A stretch of DNA of 64,000 nucleotides, taken from the NCBI GenBank assembly GCA_036936605.1, contig JAUPFV010000001.1:209047138-209111137 (forward strand), written 5' to 3'. Position 1 is the stretch's first letter; each line of letters opens with the position of its first letter. The notes under the pieces were generated by a model. That model ran no database searches. It worked only from the letters and a program-made list of their open reading frames with translations, and was not told the origin of the DNA. Source of the stretch: Limnanthes douglasii subsp. nivea. Taxonomy: Eukaryota > Streptophyta > Magnoliopsida > Brassicales > Limnanthaceae. Both the position numbers and the translations under genes were made by a program. Positions 20,975 through 34,189 of this stretch are shown here, in pieces.

Positions 20975-22180
20975 AGTAACATATGCACAACAAATAAATC
21001 CAATCCTTATGGCTTGACTATCCAAATCTAGTTACTTTACTAAACTAGACATGCAAATTAACTTGTAGTCCGATTGCTATGTTAATATATAATTTTTATC
21101 ATTTAAACTTTTAAATAGTGATCTAATACAAGTTCAAGGGTTAGTTTTAAGATCGAACAAAAAAGTGCGAATGGATAAATATAAAATAAATATACATAAA
21201 ATGTTTTGAGGGGTAAACAAGTCGTTCGAGTAAGATATATTTATGATAAATATTATTAGTTCGAGTCTTTTTACGAATGCTCTTTTTACTGAATGTTTAC
21301 TCTGTATGCATTTATTGAGTAGCGGCGATAGGTTTCTTTAAAAAAAGTACATAACATAATATATAAATTTTGTTTTAATAATATTATATATATTAATAAT
21401 ATGACTCATTATTCAAACCATTTTTAAAAATCTAACGAATATTAGGATCAATGTGCTATTATTCATTCTTTTTGTATGAATAATTTATTATGTTTAAAGA
21501 CTAGCTACAAATTAAAAATAGACGAAATAAAATCAAGCATAGAAAACAAATTTGATGTAGTTTGGATGTTGAAGAAATTCCACATTCATAGACAGTGGAC
21601 ATTTTTTTATTAAACAAATAAGTTGTATAAAGATTCTCATAGACAAACGATTCAATCACTCTTTGTTACAAACGATGAAATGATTCGCAGAGCTTTTTAT
21701 TTATTGTTTATCTCATACATCACTTATCTTTCAGAAGATCATGTGCGTTATTCAGAAACGTGCCCCTGTATATATTAGGAAGTATATTAGGAACGTGACT
21801 AATATTAAAAGCACAATTATTATAGTCAATGATTACGTTTAATAAATAATGTAAATGTGGAAGTGGATTATAGATATAACTAGAGAGATAGCCAAAAGTG
21901 TATAAGGATCATATTTTCGAAATACAAAATATACAAAGTTCATTATTTTTATATAGTTATTCTCTTCCAATTATCCATAATTACTTTTGCAGAATTCTTG
22001 AGAAAGATTTTTCCCTTATGATATTTAACGCGATTTTTGGGAATCTCATTCTTTTTTTAAAAGGTCAAACTTTAAAATACAAATGATAATGACTAATTCA
22101 GGAGTAGAAAGAGATAATTTTGGATTCTACCAGATAAATGATCTAATGGTTATCCCTTAGAAAGGTAGCAACCTCATCAA
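20975..22180. other. AT-rich intergenic sequence
   Basis: No gene was recognised. Part of the right end may be LTR of the gypsy fragment whose primer-binding-like site is at 22188, but no LTR could be delimited. Confidence 0.45.
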
Positions 22181-22187
22181 TCAATTA

Positions 22188-23340
22188 TGGCGCCTTAGGG
22201 GAAAGAGGATGCGCCTCAAGCAGCCGTCACAGCGATAGGTGACCACACAGTTAACGCGGTATCGTGATCCTAACATGGAGGTTTATAATCTCATGGAGGC
22301 CTAACTAATGCGGCGGCTCAAACGAATGTTGATACCGTCCAGTTTCAAGCAGAAAATCCTTCCAAACAAGGTATGTAACCCACTATGTCTAATTGACAAA
22401 TCTTAGAGGTACACATTGAGAACCTAAGATAAGAAAAATTTAAATTCATTCAATTTTAATTTGAGATGGACAATGAGTCTAAGGAAAAGATGAAAAAGTT
22501 GACCGAGGCATTACAAATGTTAAAACAATTATGGTTTCTTATAATATAGTAAATCATGGGACATTAAAAAAGTAAGTAAAGCAAGATGCATGGAGAAAGC
22601 CGGAGATAAGGTAGGAGATGTCGATCATGCATACAAAAATAATGGAAAGAAGCAAAATAAAATAAATAAGCTGATGTCGATTTCTAGAAGTCTATAATAA
22701 GTCTAAAAGAAGAACATGGGAAGGAAAGCATTGGATTAGCATGAAGAAATACAAAAAATAACAGCATACGTGCTCCAGGAATCTCCATTCGTCAATAAAT
22801 CCTAGACGGAAAATGCTTTCGCAAAACTTGATCTCTACAAAATGGACTTCTATGATGGCTCAAGTGACCCAAAGAACTATCTTGAACAATTTAGGAATAT
22901 GATGATGGGCTTCTATCTCGAGGATGTGCTTATTTGTAGAGTTTTATTTATGAATTTGAAGGGCAACACCCTCAACTGGTTCAATAGTTTACCAAATGGG
23001 AGAGTTAATTATTTTGAGGGCCTATAGAGTGCGTTCAGAAACCGATTTGTTGGGAACAAGGGACACAAAAATGTAAAGGACTCCATCATGAACTTGTACC
23101 AACAAAGATGACATACCATATAGAGTTACATTCGAATATTTGTCCATGAGATGAACACCTTGTCAAAACATAAGGAAGACATTACACTCGCGGTTTTTAA
23201 AAGATGATTGGATAGAGAAACGGATCTATACATCGACATTTCCAAATTACATGTCGATAACATGGAGGATATCTAAGCAAGAGTCGAGGATGCTAGAAGA
23301 GGAAAATATTACTACACACCACTGATTATATCATATAAGG
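22188..23340 (+). mobile_element. 5' fragment of a Ty3-gypsy retrotransposon with gag domain
   Basis: TGGCGCC at 22188-22194 resembles the primer-binding start used by many plant gypsy elements and lies about 650 bases before a gag domain. The + strand gag (22842 onward) reads MDFYDGSSDPKNYLEQF, then GNTLNWFNSLPNG, matching the retrotransposon gag family (PF03732). Stops after about 60 codons break the frame, but recognisable sequence continues to about 23340. There it ends abruptly against an oppositely oriented element. No protease, RT or integrase follows. Confidence 0.8.
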
Positions 23341-24082
23341 TAAAGTTTTTAGGCAACAGCGAGAAAAATAGGCAATATAAGTAGACGAGATGTTAGGCAA
23401 TATAAATAGACATGTTCAACTCGACCATTTCTCGTCTTATTCTGCTCCCCAGAGTATATTTTCCGTTTAACGGGGTCGGTTTTCCTCCTAGACTCATTCC
23501 TTCTCCGACTGATCTGATTGGTGTGCTTACGCGTCTTCAAATCTCTGTGCCTTCGATCCACTTTATATCTGGCATCCATCTCTGACAAGGAAGACTTATC
23601 AGAACTTAAAGAGGTATATTCGCTAGACTCAGATGGTTTGTATCTTTGTTCCGATCTAGCGCGCATTTTAGAATGTCGACGGCTTCTCCTTCGTCGGTTC
23701 TCTCCGGGTTGAATGGCATCTTGGGTCTGATCAGCCTCAATCCTTTCTTGTCGAACCTCAGATCTGACCTTTTTGGAGCTATCCATCATGGCTTCCCTTT
23801 CCGCGTTCAGCCTTTCGATATCTTCTAGTAGCTCTTTTCGTCTGGCGACCATGACTGATTCCTCTAGAAGCTCTTTTGTGTATCGATTTAGGGCATTTCC
23901 TTCGTTTGTGACTTGTTATTCCATCAGATGGTTACCAGACTCATCACCAACTAGATCTCTCGTCGGATTAGTCTTGATCTCTCCACGAGCTTCAACGTCC
24001 ATATTTTTTTTAGAATATAGTTTTCAAGGATTTAGAAAATTAATTCTGGGTACCAAACGGTTCCCACAGACGGCGCCACTAA
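23341..24082 (-). mobile_element. 5' internal fragment of a second gypsy element (leader and gag N-terminus)
   Basis: On the - strand, just inside the LTR at 24083, CGGCGCCA (24071-24078) reads TGGCGCCG followed by TCTGTGGGAA. This is the classic primer-binding region of plant gypsy elements. An ATG near 24002 opens a gag N-terminus with one early stop (about 23920). The frame is then open from 23852 to 23349: a coiled-coil, Lys/Glu-rich start, then an Arg/Ser-rich basic region (RRRRSRRHSKMRARS). The gag core is cut off at about 23340 where the opposite-strand fragment begins. Confidence 0.8.
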
Positions 24083-24380
24083 TGAACTCAGAAAATCCTT
24101 AGTGAAGTTCAGAAGAGGAAATGTTCGTAGGAGACGATCAAACTAGGGGATATTCGTATGAGGTAACAACAAATAATGAAATCAGTAGTTATTAGAAAGG
24201 AAAAGAGACAAAAGGAATAAATGTAGCAATAATTGACTAATCATTGGCGCATTTCCCCAAAAGAGAATTTCCTTTATATAGTAAATGAGGTAGATAGTAA
24301 AATTATATAATTACCACCATAAAAGTGGATTTCCCACCCCACTATTTGACTATTTATAGACAAGTTCTTGGGGTGTATCA
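24083..24380 (-). repeat. Putative gypsy 5' LTR
   Basis: It begins TGAACTCAG beside the primer-binding region and plausibly ends at GGGGTGTATCA (24380), giving TG...CA ends. On the - strand a TATA-like CTATATAAAGG lies near 24275. No second LTR copy was found in the window, so the outer boundary is inferred. Confidence 0.55.
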
Positions 24381-27300
24381 TTTGACACCTCTATATCTTA
24401 TGTTTGCTTTACTTTGGTCCTTAACCACTAGATATATAAACATTAGTCTTATTTGTGGAATAAATTACATATTAATCACCAATATTTTCATTCCCTTATC
24501 ATATATCATTCTCTGTTTTTTTTATTCAATTTTATCACAACCAATTTATCGTTTACGGGATATCTTATACATTGGTGGATTATAGTTACTACATCATCGA
24601 TGTTTTCTAACCAAGATCAGCCAATATTATGCTATATGGAATTGGTGCATCCACCACCATGAAAAATATTTTGCATTTTTTTCAGAATTATTATTTTTTG
24701 AGGATTATGCATAGATTTAGTTCTCATTGGTTTTCTGACGACCACGTACATAGTTAGTTTTTTAAGACGATTTAATTTTCACCCATGAATCTTTTGATGA
24801 TTCTTTGAATTTGGATAAACAATGACCCCTTTCATTCTTTCACATGTTCCTTGAAATTGGATATTTACCGAGCGACCAGTGTTGACTATCACATTTTTTT
24901 ATCTCTATATCAACCAATTATACTGTTATTAGTATTTCATATTTATGAGGAGATTTTACTTGTTCAAATCATCAACTTTTCCAAATCATCATCTCTGAAG
25001 GATAGATCTGGGTAAGATGTTTTGTATAAGTGTGTGGATGTTTTCCCTTTCAGACATTATTTCAATTTCATTAGCCTATATTTTCCTTGATCTTTTCGTT
25101 ATTCCAGAGTGTGGGTCTCCTACGATAATCACTCCGATTATTTTTGTGTTATAATCCAGGTTTAGGTAATCCTCTTTCTCTCATAGCTAGGCCACCTCTT
25201 CTATTTTTATTTTCTATGAATTCATTCAATCTTTATTCGTCTAGGAAGACTTGTGTTTTGTCTTGTAAACCTAACGTTATTTAGTAAAGTAATTAATGCC
25301 ACCAAGAAACTTATATTTTGTGTTTTTGTCTATCTTTTTATTTGGTCCGATCAACTTTCCATATCGATTATACTTGATAAAATCCTTTATTTGTTCAGAG
25401 ATCGTTGTTAGTGACTCTCTCAGTCCTGTAAAAAGTCATTTTCATGGTCGATGTGTTCTTTCGTTTCTTCTAGTGATGCAGTTAATTTTTAGTTTTCCTT
25501 TTTGTGATTGATTTAGTATTGATCTGGTTGAAGACGGACCGCCAACATCCATTGTCTCTTCATCTTTTGTGCTTATCTATGCCATGATATATTTTTTGTT
25601 TGGCAAAGAACCTTCGGCTAGATTATCAATGTTCTTTTTTTTTTCGCTCTGGCCACCTTGTCATTCTTGATGAATCGTTTCATCTGGGCTAGTTGATCTT
25701 TGATTTTTAATGCTTTATTTTTTATTATTGCATCACATAGGGTTCAGTCTTTAACTTTTTGTCCAAATGTTGCTACAAAAACTAGATCGTGACAATCTTA
25801 TAACTATAATTTTGTTTCAAAAAATCTTTTGATATAGTTTCTTAAGCTCTCATTATCTTTGAAACCCACGAATTGATTCTTAAATACAGGGTCATGACAA
25901 AGCCTTGACACTCTATCTGTCATGCACTTCATATTTGAGCATTTCACTATTGAATTTCTGGATGTAGTGTTTCAAATCTCTATTGAGATCTTGTTTTTCC
26001 ATCATATGGTTATCATAGTAGGATGACATGAGTTGGAATAATATTTTTTTGACTAGTGGGGACACTTCCTCTCCTTGAGGTTCTTCATTTTTGAAATAGT
26101 CATCTAGATGATCCATAAGCATCTAAGCACGTTGGAACTCTGGATGTTTCCATTTTGCACCCCATGATTTCGTGTTTTACTTTGGTATGTTCATTTGCTT
26201 TTATGAATATGGGTTTATGTACCTTGTTTCATATTGCGGAATACCATGAATTTAACAAAGTATCACATATTGTTGTTGCACTTGGGCAGAATTTTGTAGA
26301 TATCCTGGTCTTTCAAGGCATACCGGGTGGAGGACCTTTCCTCAGATAATTAGTATTTATGTAGGACGGATATAGAAGATAGTTTGGTGGAGGCATGCAA
26401 GAAGGTAGGGGTGAGATGTATCATGATATTTCTCCCACAATTAGTATTTTCCCCACATCACTTATTTATTAGATTATCGAGTTTTTTTTTCTTTTTGCCC
26501 CCTAGTCTATTCTCCACTCTCTTTTATTAAAGTAAAAATTTATATTCATTCTCATTCTCCTATTATTATTGTGTTTTATTCCCCTTTGACCTCTATCATT
26601 AGATTCTCGATCGAATTTTTAGATTTCTTCTTTTCGTTCTCCTCTATAATCTTCTCGTTTTCCTCATCTTATTTTATCAATCTGTCTTGAAGCATTCTTA
26701 GAGTAGCATCATCTCTATCTTCTTCATCAGATGTGTTAACTTTATGGATGACAAATTAGTTTTTAGGAGCTTGATATAAGAGTAGTTCCTATTTCATGGA
26801 ATGTTTCTAGCCAAGATCGACTCAAATTATTCTATATAGAGATGGTGCATCTACCATCATAAAAAAAATATTTTTTTGAATTCTTTTTTTAGGGCTACGT
26901 ACCGAGTTAATTATTCTGAGATAATTACATTTGCCTCTGTGAAGCATGTCAAGACTCTCTGACTTTGGGTAGAAAGTGGTTCCCCTCTTATTCTTTCATA
27001 TGTTCTTCAATATAGGATATTTGTCGAGTTGCTAGTATACAATATAGGATATTTAGACTCTCTGTGGATATGTTACTTCTTTCAAACAATCATCTATGAG
27101 GAATAGATCTAGGTATGGATTTTTGTAGAAGTATCTGGATGTTTTCCCTTGAACCATTACTTAAGTTTCACTAGTGTATATTGTCTTTGATATGTTTTGT
27201 TATTCCAGAGTGTGGGTCTCCTGTGGCAATCACTTTGTATCGATAATCTGGATGATATATTTGTGTCTAGGAGCTTTCCATAAGAGTAGTTACTTCAATT
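24381..27300 (-). mobile_element. Rearranged, decayed gypsy gag/protease fragments
   Basis: Read on the - strand, about 26740-25640 contains a gag: NTSDEEDRDDATLRMLQDRL, MLMDHLDDYFKNEEPQGEEV, LKHYIQKFNSEMLKYEVHDR. Two separate stretches (about 25140-24560 and 27240-26790) are related to each other and carry the end of the gypsy protease region, FMVVDAPIPYSIILADLG and FMMVDAPSLYRII. The copies sit on either side of the gag, so the order protease-gag-protease is not that of an intact element. Stops are frequent. No RT or integrase was seen. Confidence 0.75.
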
Positions 27301-29170
27301 GCATAAAACTTCTTACTTGATCATTCCTCAACTGCTAAGTTAAATGCTCGATATCTGACGAAATTATCGCAGGGTCCTCTTCGACATTTGGGGCCTCAGC
27401 CACAACGTCATTTCATGATACCTATTAATTTGATAAATTAATACTTTAGATTTACTTATGTCTACTTGAGAAAACATAACGATAAGAATTTTAATATTTT
27501 TACGATATTCAAAGTAGAAGTTGAAATCTATTTGAAACTAATATTAGAATCACACATGGAAATATAAGTGGGGAATATGTCTCAAAAGAGTTTTCAATTT
27601 TTATGAACAGTAAAAGATAATACATTAATATTCATAGTGTTATACACAATAACAAAATGGATTGACTGAACATAGAAAAAGAACTTTGATCGAGCTCATG
27701 TTAGTTAATTCTAAGTTGCATATTAATATATGAGGCGAGGTTGTTTTAACAATGTAATATAACTAGTAAGATTCCTATTAACAAAAGAATAACGTTAAAT
27801 ATATTGAAATGTAGAGGTGTTTAACATTTAACAAAAAACAGATTTAAAAAGCATAAAGTTGATGGGTATGTGGTCAATATCCATAATTAATAAACTTGGA
27901 GTCTAATGATGTGCTAGAATTAATCAAACGATTGAAATATTTAACTCAAATTTATTTATTAATAACATAGCTCAAACTACTGTAGCGCACTCGAGAAGTA
28001 TATTTTATACAAGCATATTTTGTTGAGTAGCAACCATGTGAAGTTCGTAAGATTAAAATAGAGAAAATTCGTAAAGGTTGAGGACCATCAAAATATTTAT
28101 TTATGTGGTAGAATTAAGCTGGGTAGAAATATCCCTGGAAATGGCGGTGGTCATTATTTTAGAAGACGATTCTAAATCTTATAACAAAGCAATAACATCC
28201 TCATATTCTATATTTTGAAAAATAAAATTAACAATGAAATGTATTCAATCATCTTTAATCACATTTGGATATTGGTTGATTTACCTTGAGATTCAAGACC
28301 AATTAGTTGTAAGTGGATATTTAGGAAGAAGTTCTATATATATGGTATGATGTAAGTTAAAATTAGTATCCAAGAGTTTTAGACAAAATGAAAGAATATA
28401 TTACTTTCACACTCATACTCAAATTTCTGAAACCGCAAGATTAATACTACTTGCGTAAAAAATAATCTAATAAATTTCAAAATGACATATCTAAATAAAT
28501 ATCTCGAAAATAAAATCTACATTGAACAATAAGAAAGCTTTATACTGCTCAAGAAATAAACTAAAATACGAAAGTTCTTTTAAGGTGTTATGTAGTCTTA
28601 CATTAACCCTTAAAAAGTCCCATTAAAAATTTGTGATGCAATTCCTTTTTAATTATATTTCAGATAAGGTTATGGATGTTTCAAAACTATATTTACTATA
28701 TTGTTAAAATTTAAATTTATATTAAAAATAATATTAACTAGATGAATTATGAATATACAATAAAAATCTACAAATTTTCAATTATTGTGGTTTGGCTGCC
28801 GCTTTCCTTTGTCGCTACCACCAATTTGACCCACCCCTCTTCTTTTTTCTTTCTAGAAAAGTATTAACAAATTTGGTTATCTTCAGAAGAAGATGAGAAA
28901 TAAAACTCAAATTAAATGAAGGAAAAAAACATAAAAATATATAATAAAGTTCTGGTACCCAGTATTTAATTAAGTTTCTTGCCATATATGAGAGACTATA
29001 TAATAAAGTTGTGATACATTATTAACAAATTTGATTGTGTTTATGGTGATAGGAGATGAGAAATCAAATTAAATTTAAAAAAAAAATAACACAATAAAGA
29101 TATGGATAAACTGTTGTTTTTCTCAAACGTAAGTAACACAATAAAGATATAGATGTGACAATAAAGATAT
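27301..29170. other. AT-rich intergenic sequence, no gene recognised
   Basis: Neither strand shows a transposon domain, terminal repeats or RNA gene. Confidence 0.5.
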
Positions 29171-29171
29171 A

Positions 29172-30480
29172 GATATGATATTTTTTTTTAATTTAGTAAT
29201 AACTTTATTACCAAATTGAAAGGTACAATTCGTTTTGAGTAAAATAGCTGAATTACAAAGAGCAGAGGGGTGAATTACAAAGAAAGAAAACTACAAGTAG
29301 AAGGACTAAGAGCAAATAAGCTAAGTTTTTCTGACTAAAGATCTGCACAAAACCATATGGACTCCATAGCCATTCTAGAAAGCTCCAAGAGAGGGGAGAT
29401 CTTGAGAGAAAACCCATTAATCCAACTCGACTCTTTCGATGATGAACACCAGCTTTCATTACGTACAAAATCAGAAAACGAACCCTAGAAATTCTAGATC
29501 CCCAAAATCAAAACCCACTGCAAGCTCCAAGCTCACCCCAATCACATGCAACACAACACCAGCTTGATGTCTCAACTGAAAGTTATCTGACCGAATTTAA
29601 ACTTCTTCAAACATCAGAGACTTCGACGAGATCAAGCTCCAAGATTGAAAGCTCAAACTAGGAGCTAATAGATTAGGGCTCAGCAACAGAAACTGCTATG
29701 ATTCTCAGAATACAAATCAGATTCGAGAACATCTAACGAACTAGCTAAATGCAAGTATCGAATCTTCACGCTTCCTGAAAGGCCCAGAGGAGACAAACTC
29801 TAAAATCAGAAAAGACAATGTAAGCATTATACAATTAAATCTAGTTAACTCTTAATTGGCCTATCCCCAAGCTAACAAGAACAAGAATTGATAGCAGAGT
29901 ATTTGGAGGAACAAAGCTCTCATAATGACTCTTCATCTTGCACTTGAGAGTCCACCTTGCAAGCCAGTCGGCTGCAAGGTTTTGCTTTCGATAAGAATGA
30001 TTAAGAGTCATGAAAGGGGAAAGAAGGTCTCTGATTGGAGAAAGAAATTTCTCAATCTGAACAATTGATTTGCTAGAAGTGAGCAAAGAGATTAATTTCT
30101 CTGAATCACTTTCAATATATATGTTTGAAAAACCTTTTATCTTGCAGATAATCAAGCCGTCCAACGGGGCTCTAGCTTCAGCTTGGATAGGCAATTGCTT
30201 TCCATAGCTGTTGCCATAGCCCAAAATAAAGTTACCTAGGTGGTCTCTGATGATGATTGCTCCACTGGTTTCACCAGATTGAGCACAACAAGCATCAGAG
30301 TTCAACTTATCCTACCATTAAGAGGAGTAACCCAACAAAGGTAATTGATACGCTTTTTATTATCTTTATGCAAATAGCAACCCAACTCGTGAGCAGCATT
30401 CTCACATTTTTTCCAATATTTAAGCTTAATTAGGTTAGAGTAATCAAGAGATAAAATAATATGTTTAATGTGTTGAATTG
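29172..30480 (-). mobile_element. 5'-truncated LINE: RNase H domain, 3' untranslated region and poly-A
   Basis: A - strand RNase H frame (30305-29841) is followed by about 650 bases of non-coding, moderately GC-rich 3' sequence. It ends at a T-run on the + strand (29171-29189), i.e. a short poly-A tail on the element strand. Nothing of RT or endonuclease is present, so the copy is 5'-truncated, the usual fate of LINE insertions. Confidence 0.8.
29841..30400 (-). pseudogene. LINE ORF2 C-terminal RNase H
   Basis: The open frame reads LNSDACCAQSGETSGAIIIRD (first catalytic Asp and the GG/GAIIRD strand), IQAEARAPLDGL (catalytic Glu), IYIESDSEKLI (third acid, ESDS) and NLAADWLARW (last Asp). All four acidic positions appear intact. 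This is an RNase H of the plant non-LTR type. About 30 codons upstream (RINYLCWVTPLNG) belong to the same protein but are separated by a single-base frameshift at about 30305. It is a better-preserved relative of the fragment at 8620-8982. Confidence 0.85.
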
Positions 30481-30813
30481 CAATCCCGTTATAAAATTAT
30501 AATCATGTTGCTTAGGTAGCCCTTGTTTTGTTGATTTATAGAGTAGTATAAATTTCATTTGAGTTAATTTAAGAAATTTTTTCCTGTTACGAATCACTTT
30601 TGGGGAGGGATTTGGGTTTTTTTTCTTATTTCTTCATTCCAACCTTCCCAGTTTTCAGAGATAGTAAAAAGTGTAAGGGATCAAAGTTCTTTTACTATCT
30701 CTTTTTATTTTTTTGGTGAATGGTATTTCTTACATTATCGTGGTGACCTTGAGATATCCTGAACTCTGAATGAGAACCCTTAAATTCCTTTGTAATGAGT
30801 TTCCAATATTCCG
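30481..30813. other. No gene recognised
   Basis: This is AT-rich sequence between the LINE fragment and the antisense ORF of the gypsy element. Confidence 0.4.
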
Positions 30814-33363
30814 TTGATGAGTTATATATTTTGCCCTCCAGAAATTCCTCGCAATGGAGCTACCAAGAAGAAGAAATCAGCTACTAATACTGTTCTCGAC
30901 CTTCTACCAGAGGATAAGGTGGAAGATGAAGAATTTTTTAGTAACTATTTTGATCGTCTGACCCCTCAGTATAGATATTTGACCGGAGAGGGGCACTGTA
31001 GGTTTATGATAGTATATGGTCTTCCTAATTCAGTAGAGATAAGGCTTCCGAGTTTGGTGAATATCCTCATCATGCTCGGGAAAGAAGAACATGCTTTCAT
31101 ATCCTCCTTTCTTACTAGGGATTATGATTTCCCCTACAAGATTTTATCAATCAGTTTTTAGATATATTACGGTATGTCCTATAAAACTAACAACCAATAT
31201 TTGGGGCTTGATGCTAAGCATATCGGTTAGCTCTAAGATTTTAAACATCCCCATTTGCCTAGCCGATCTTTTATCTAGTATCGACATTTACAAGCTGTTT
31301 AAGACCATTTATTATTACTCATCCATGTGTAGCGGGAACAAGTTCGTTAACTTTTCTAATTTAGACAAACATTGGAAGCATTCATTTATTTTTGGTAATT
31401 GGGAGTATCCCATTAGAACGAAAAATATTCAATTTGAACAGAGATAAATGGTGATATGTAAGCTTAGAGTTAAGTTATATTTTACTTTTTGTTGATGTTC
31501 TTTTATTGGCGATTTTTTACTGTTGTGACTTTGCTTTGTTGAAGGTGCAGATTAGGGGAAGCACAAAATATTATAGAGAAAGGTTTACGGAGAACCAAAG
31601 GTAAATCCTTTTGAGATGATGCCCGTTGTTGCATTCGTTGTGTTGCATCGTGAATATCTATATTTGTTCACTCCTGTTAAATTTTTGGTAGTGGGGTTGT
31701 GGCCTATTATGGGATAGTTGGCCACTGTTGATCGAGTGGGCTCGATATTGATTGAAAGAGTGTATGGGAGAATATATCCGGTGTTAGGTTGGAGAACCTC
31801 GTGAGAAGGGTTAAGAAATATTATAAAGAGGTGCCTCAAGTTGAGGGTACAAAGAAGAGGGCCTATCGGGATTCATATCGAGTGTAACCTAAAATGAAAA
31901 AAATAAGAAAATAGTGGTCCGGACATTTGGAAATACATGTCCCTCTTATACGACATGTACTTTAACTGCATTTAATAAAAAAGTTCAAATGATTGTGTGA
32001 TAGTTTCTACTTCGAAGAAGGATGATGATGAAGTATGAGTGAGTAGTTTTTTCCTTGTGGGTTTATTAGGAAGATAAGAGTATTGAAGGAAAATAGAGTT
32101 CTAGGTACAGGACAACACGATGCGGTCTATAGTCAGCTATAAACTGCTCTGGATAAGCTAGTAATGGTAATAAGTACAACCCAATTGACTGTGCATAAAG
32201 ACCAATCATTAGAAAAAAGTTGCACAAGTGGCGGCTTAAATGACAATCTTGTTATTGGAGATCAAACCCTCCTCCCAACTGTATTAATCAAGGAAGTGTT
32301 GTTAACGAAGCCCCCCTCCCCTCCCAACTCTACTATGAGTGATGGTGGTAATAAAGAATATTCTTATGGAGATGTGGCCAATGCATGATATATGGGCACA
32401 AACCCCTTTATTAGGTCCTTTGTCCATAGATTAACCACCCATATCTCGATTGGACGATCACTCTATCTTAACTAGCATACGGAAGCCATCTCTACTCATG
32501 TACCATCAATTAAAGCAATAACCAGAGCTGACCTATTATAATAACATGTCTCTGAAAGATATTCTTCAACATCAATTGGAGTTTATAGTGGAGGTAAGCT
32601 TTTATATAAATGTTTGATTTACTGATAATTTTAGATTATCATGGTTTTACTCATTCTTCTACTTCAGGTTTGCACCTTTGATATTTGGGTATGGTGATTC
32701 CCTCAATGCTGAGTTATAACAATACAAGCGGGCCTACATAGATTCCAAGCTATGTTGTGACAAAATTATGAAGGAGAAGTTAGAAATGGATGAGGTTTTA
32801 CTTTTTGTTACATTCGAGAGGGATGCTTTAAAGACACAAGATGCGGAGCAGATAGGGCAGCATGAAATTATGGAAGAATGATCTATTGAGCTAATTGCAC
32901 AGAACTCTAGGCTACTAATGAAAGTTGAGCAATCCACTATCAAATCTTGTATCCTTCCACTGTAAAGTTCTATTATTAGAATGGAGCTCACCCGGTTGAC
33001 AGCAGAAATGAACGAGGCCAGAAAGGAATAAGTCAATCGGGTTACTAAGGAGTACACTGATGAAAATAAGGATAACATATGGGTTACTCAATGTTTTCTA
33101 GAAAAAATTCGAAAATATGCTATTGTGGAGGTGCGGAAGATGAACACTCATTTGGAGTTAAGAAGACTGAAATAGTTAGTACATGAAGATGAGCGACCAT
33201 TGGAGACAAATAACGAGGGGGTATCTGGTGCTGCTAAGGTGTCGGGTGATAAAGATGATGCTTTTTCCAACGTCAGAGACCCCAATATGGTATTTCAAAT
33301 GAGAATGAACCTGTAAAAGATGGTGGCAACGATGCTTGTACGAAGGATGGTTGCTTGGAGTAG
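30814..33363 (+). pseudogene. Antisense accessory ORF of a Tat-like gypsy element (gypsy-type domain plus coiled coil)
   Basis: The + strand carries a decayed gene on the 3' side of the - strand gypsy element at 34.2-36.2 kb. It opens with a Lys-rich N-terminus and an acidic stretch (LLPEDKVEDEEFF). A globular part across a frameshift follows (FPYKILSISF / PTRFYQSVFRYITVCPIKLT, then HWKHSFIFGNWEYP), resembling the 'putative gypsy type' domain (PF04195-like). Candidate introns lie at about 31456-31550 and 32594-32667 (GTAAGC...CTTCAG). The C-terminal half (32730-33360) is a heptad-like, Glu/Lys-rich coiled coil with several stops. The same gene type sits antisense at 56585-58070. Its function is not known. 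Confidence 0.65.
32594..32667 (+). other. Candidate spliceosomal intron in the antisense ORF
   Basis: GTAAGCTTTT at the left and TTCTACTTCAG at the right bracket 74 AT-rich bases, a typical plant intron size and composition. Confidence 0.5.
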
Positions 33364-34150
33364 TTGTAACTTCTATATTTTCTTTAGATAATACATTTTG
33401 AACAATGAATTATTTTTTTGGTCATGTATGTATATTGAACAAAATATACTCTATTTCTGTTTTGGAATATAATGTAAAATAGTTATTCGACGAAGTATAT
33501 GTGTTAAAGTACTAGTGTTTTTGCATTTGAAGGGGATAGGGGGATTCGTGGTTCTCTATTCAAGCACGATTTGGCTTGATGCGTAACCATATTGGCTTAG
33601 TGTATTAGCTAGTTTGCTTCTTGGGCTTAATAAGCACAAGCTAAGTATGGCATGTAGTATGGTCTTAAAGACTTGGAAATTGTGCCTGATTTCTTAATTG
33701 AGCGTTATCGCCAGGCTCAATATGACCCGTTGTGTAGCCTTATAGGCCTGGTTTATAAAAGCAGTTCACTTTTTGTTAACTGCTTTAGTAAGAGCTCAGT
33801 GTGGCCCATTCTGTAGCCGAATCGGCGTGGCTTATTTCTACTCGTTTGCTTTTATATTTTTGGTGGACCCACCTCATTTCTTCTATTTTTTTTTATATTA
33901 TAGTTAATATGTTTTCTCTGAAAACTTATATATGTTTTATTGTTCTGTAAGTCTTATTACCATTATTTAAAAATAATAACTAACAAATAAAAATTTGGAA
34001 AATGGGGATTTCATTAATGTCTTTTTCCTACAATGTGCCTCATTAAAAACCCTTAAGCGCCATCAAAAAGAGAAAATGAATGCACAACCGCTCCAAGTGG
34101 AATGGTGATACATTTTCAAATGATTAACATTCTAATGATGTTTTAATGCA
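33364..34150. other. Spacer between gypsy pol end and antisense ORF
   Basis: Non-coding sequence with moderately GC-rich stretches near 33540-33850, where GGCTTAATGT/GGCTTGGT-like motifs recur. Its position corresponds to the spacer between the two convergent genes of the element. Confidence 0.4.
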
Positions 34151-34189
34151 TTACATCCATGTCTTTTAATTTATACGTCATGTTGTGTC

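Noticed and set aside
23518..24102. Three overlapping + strand frames of 60-109 codons
   Set aside because: They are opposite-strand readings of the gypsy gag N-terminus and leader.
32734..33078. 114-codon - strand frame rich in Ser and Ile
   Set aside because: It is antisense to the Glu/Lys-rich coiled coil of the gypsy antisense ORF.
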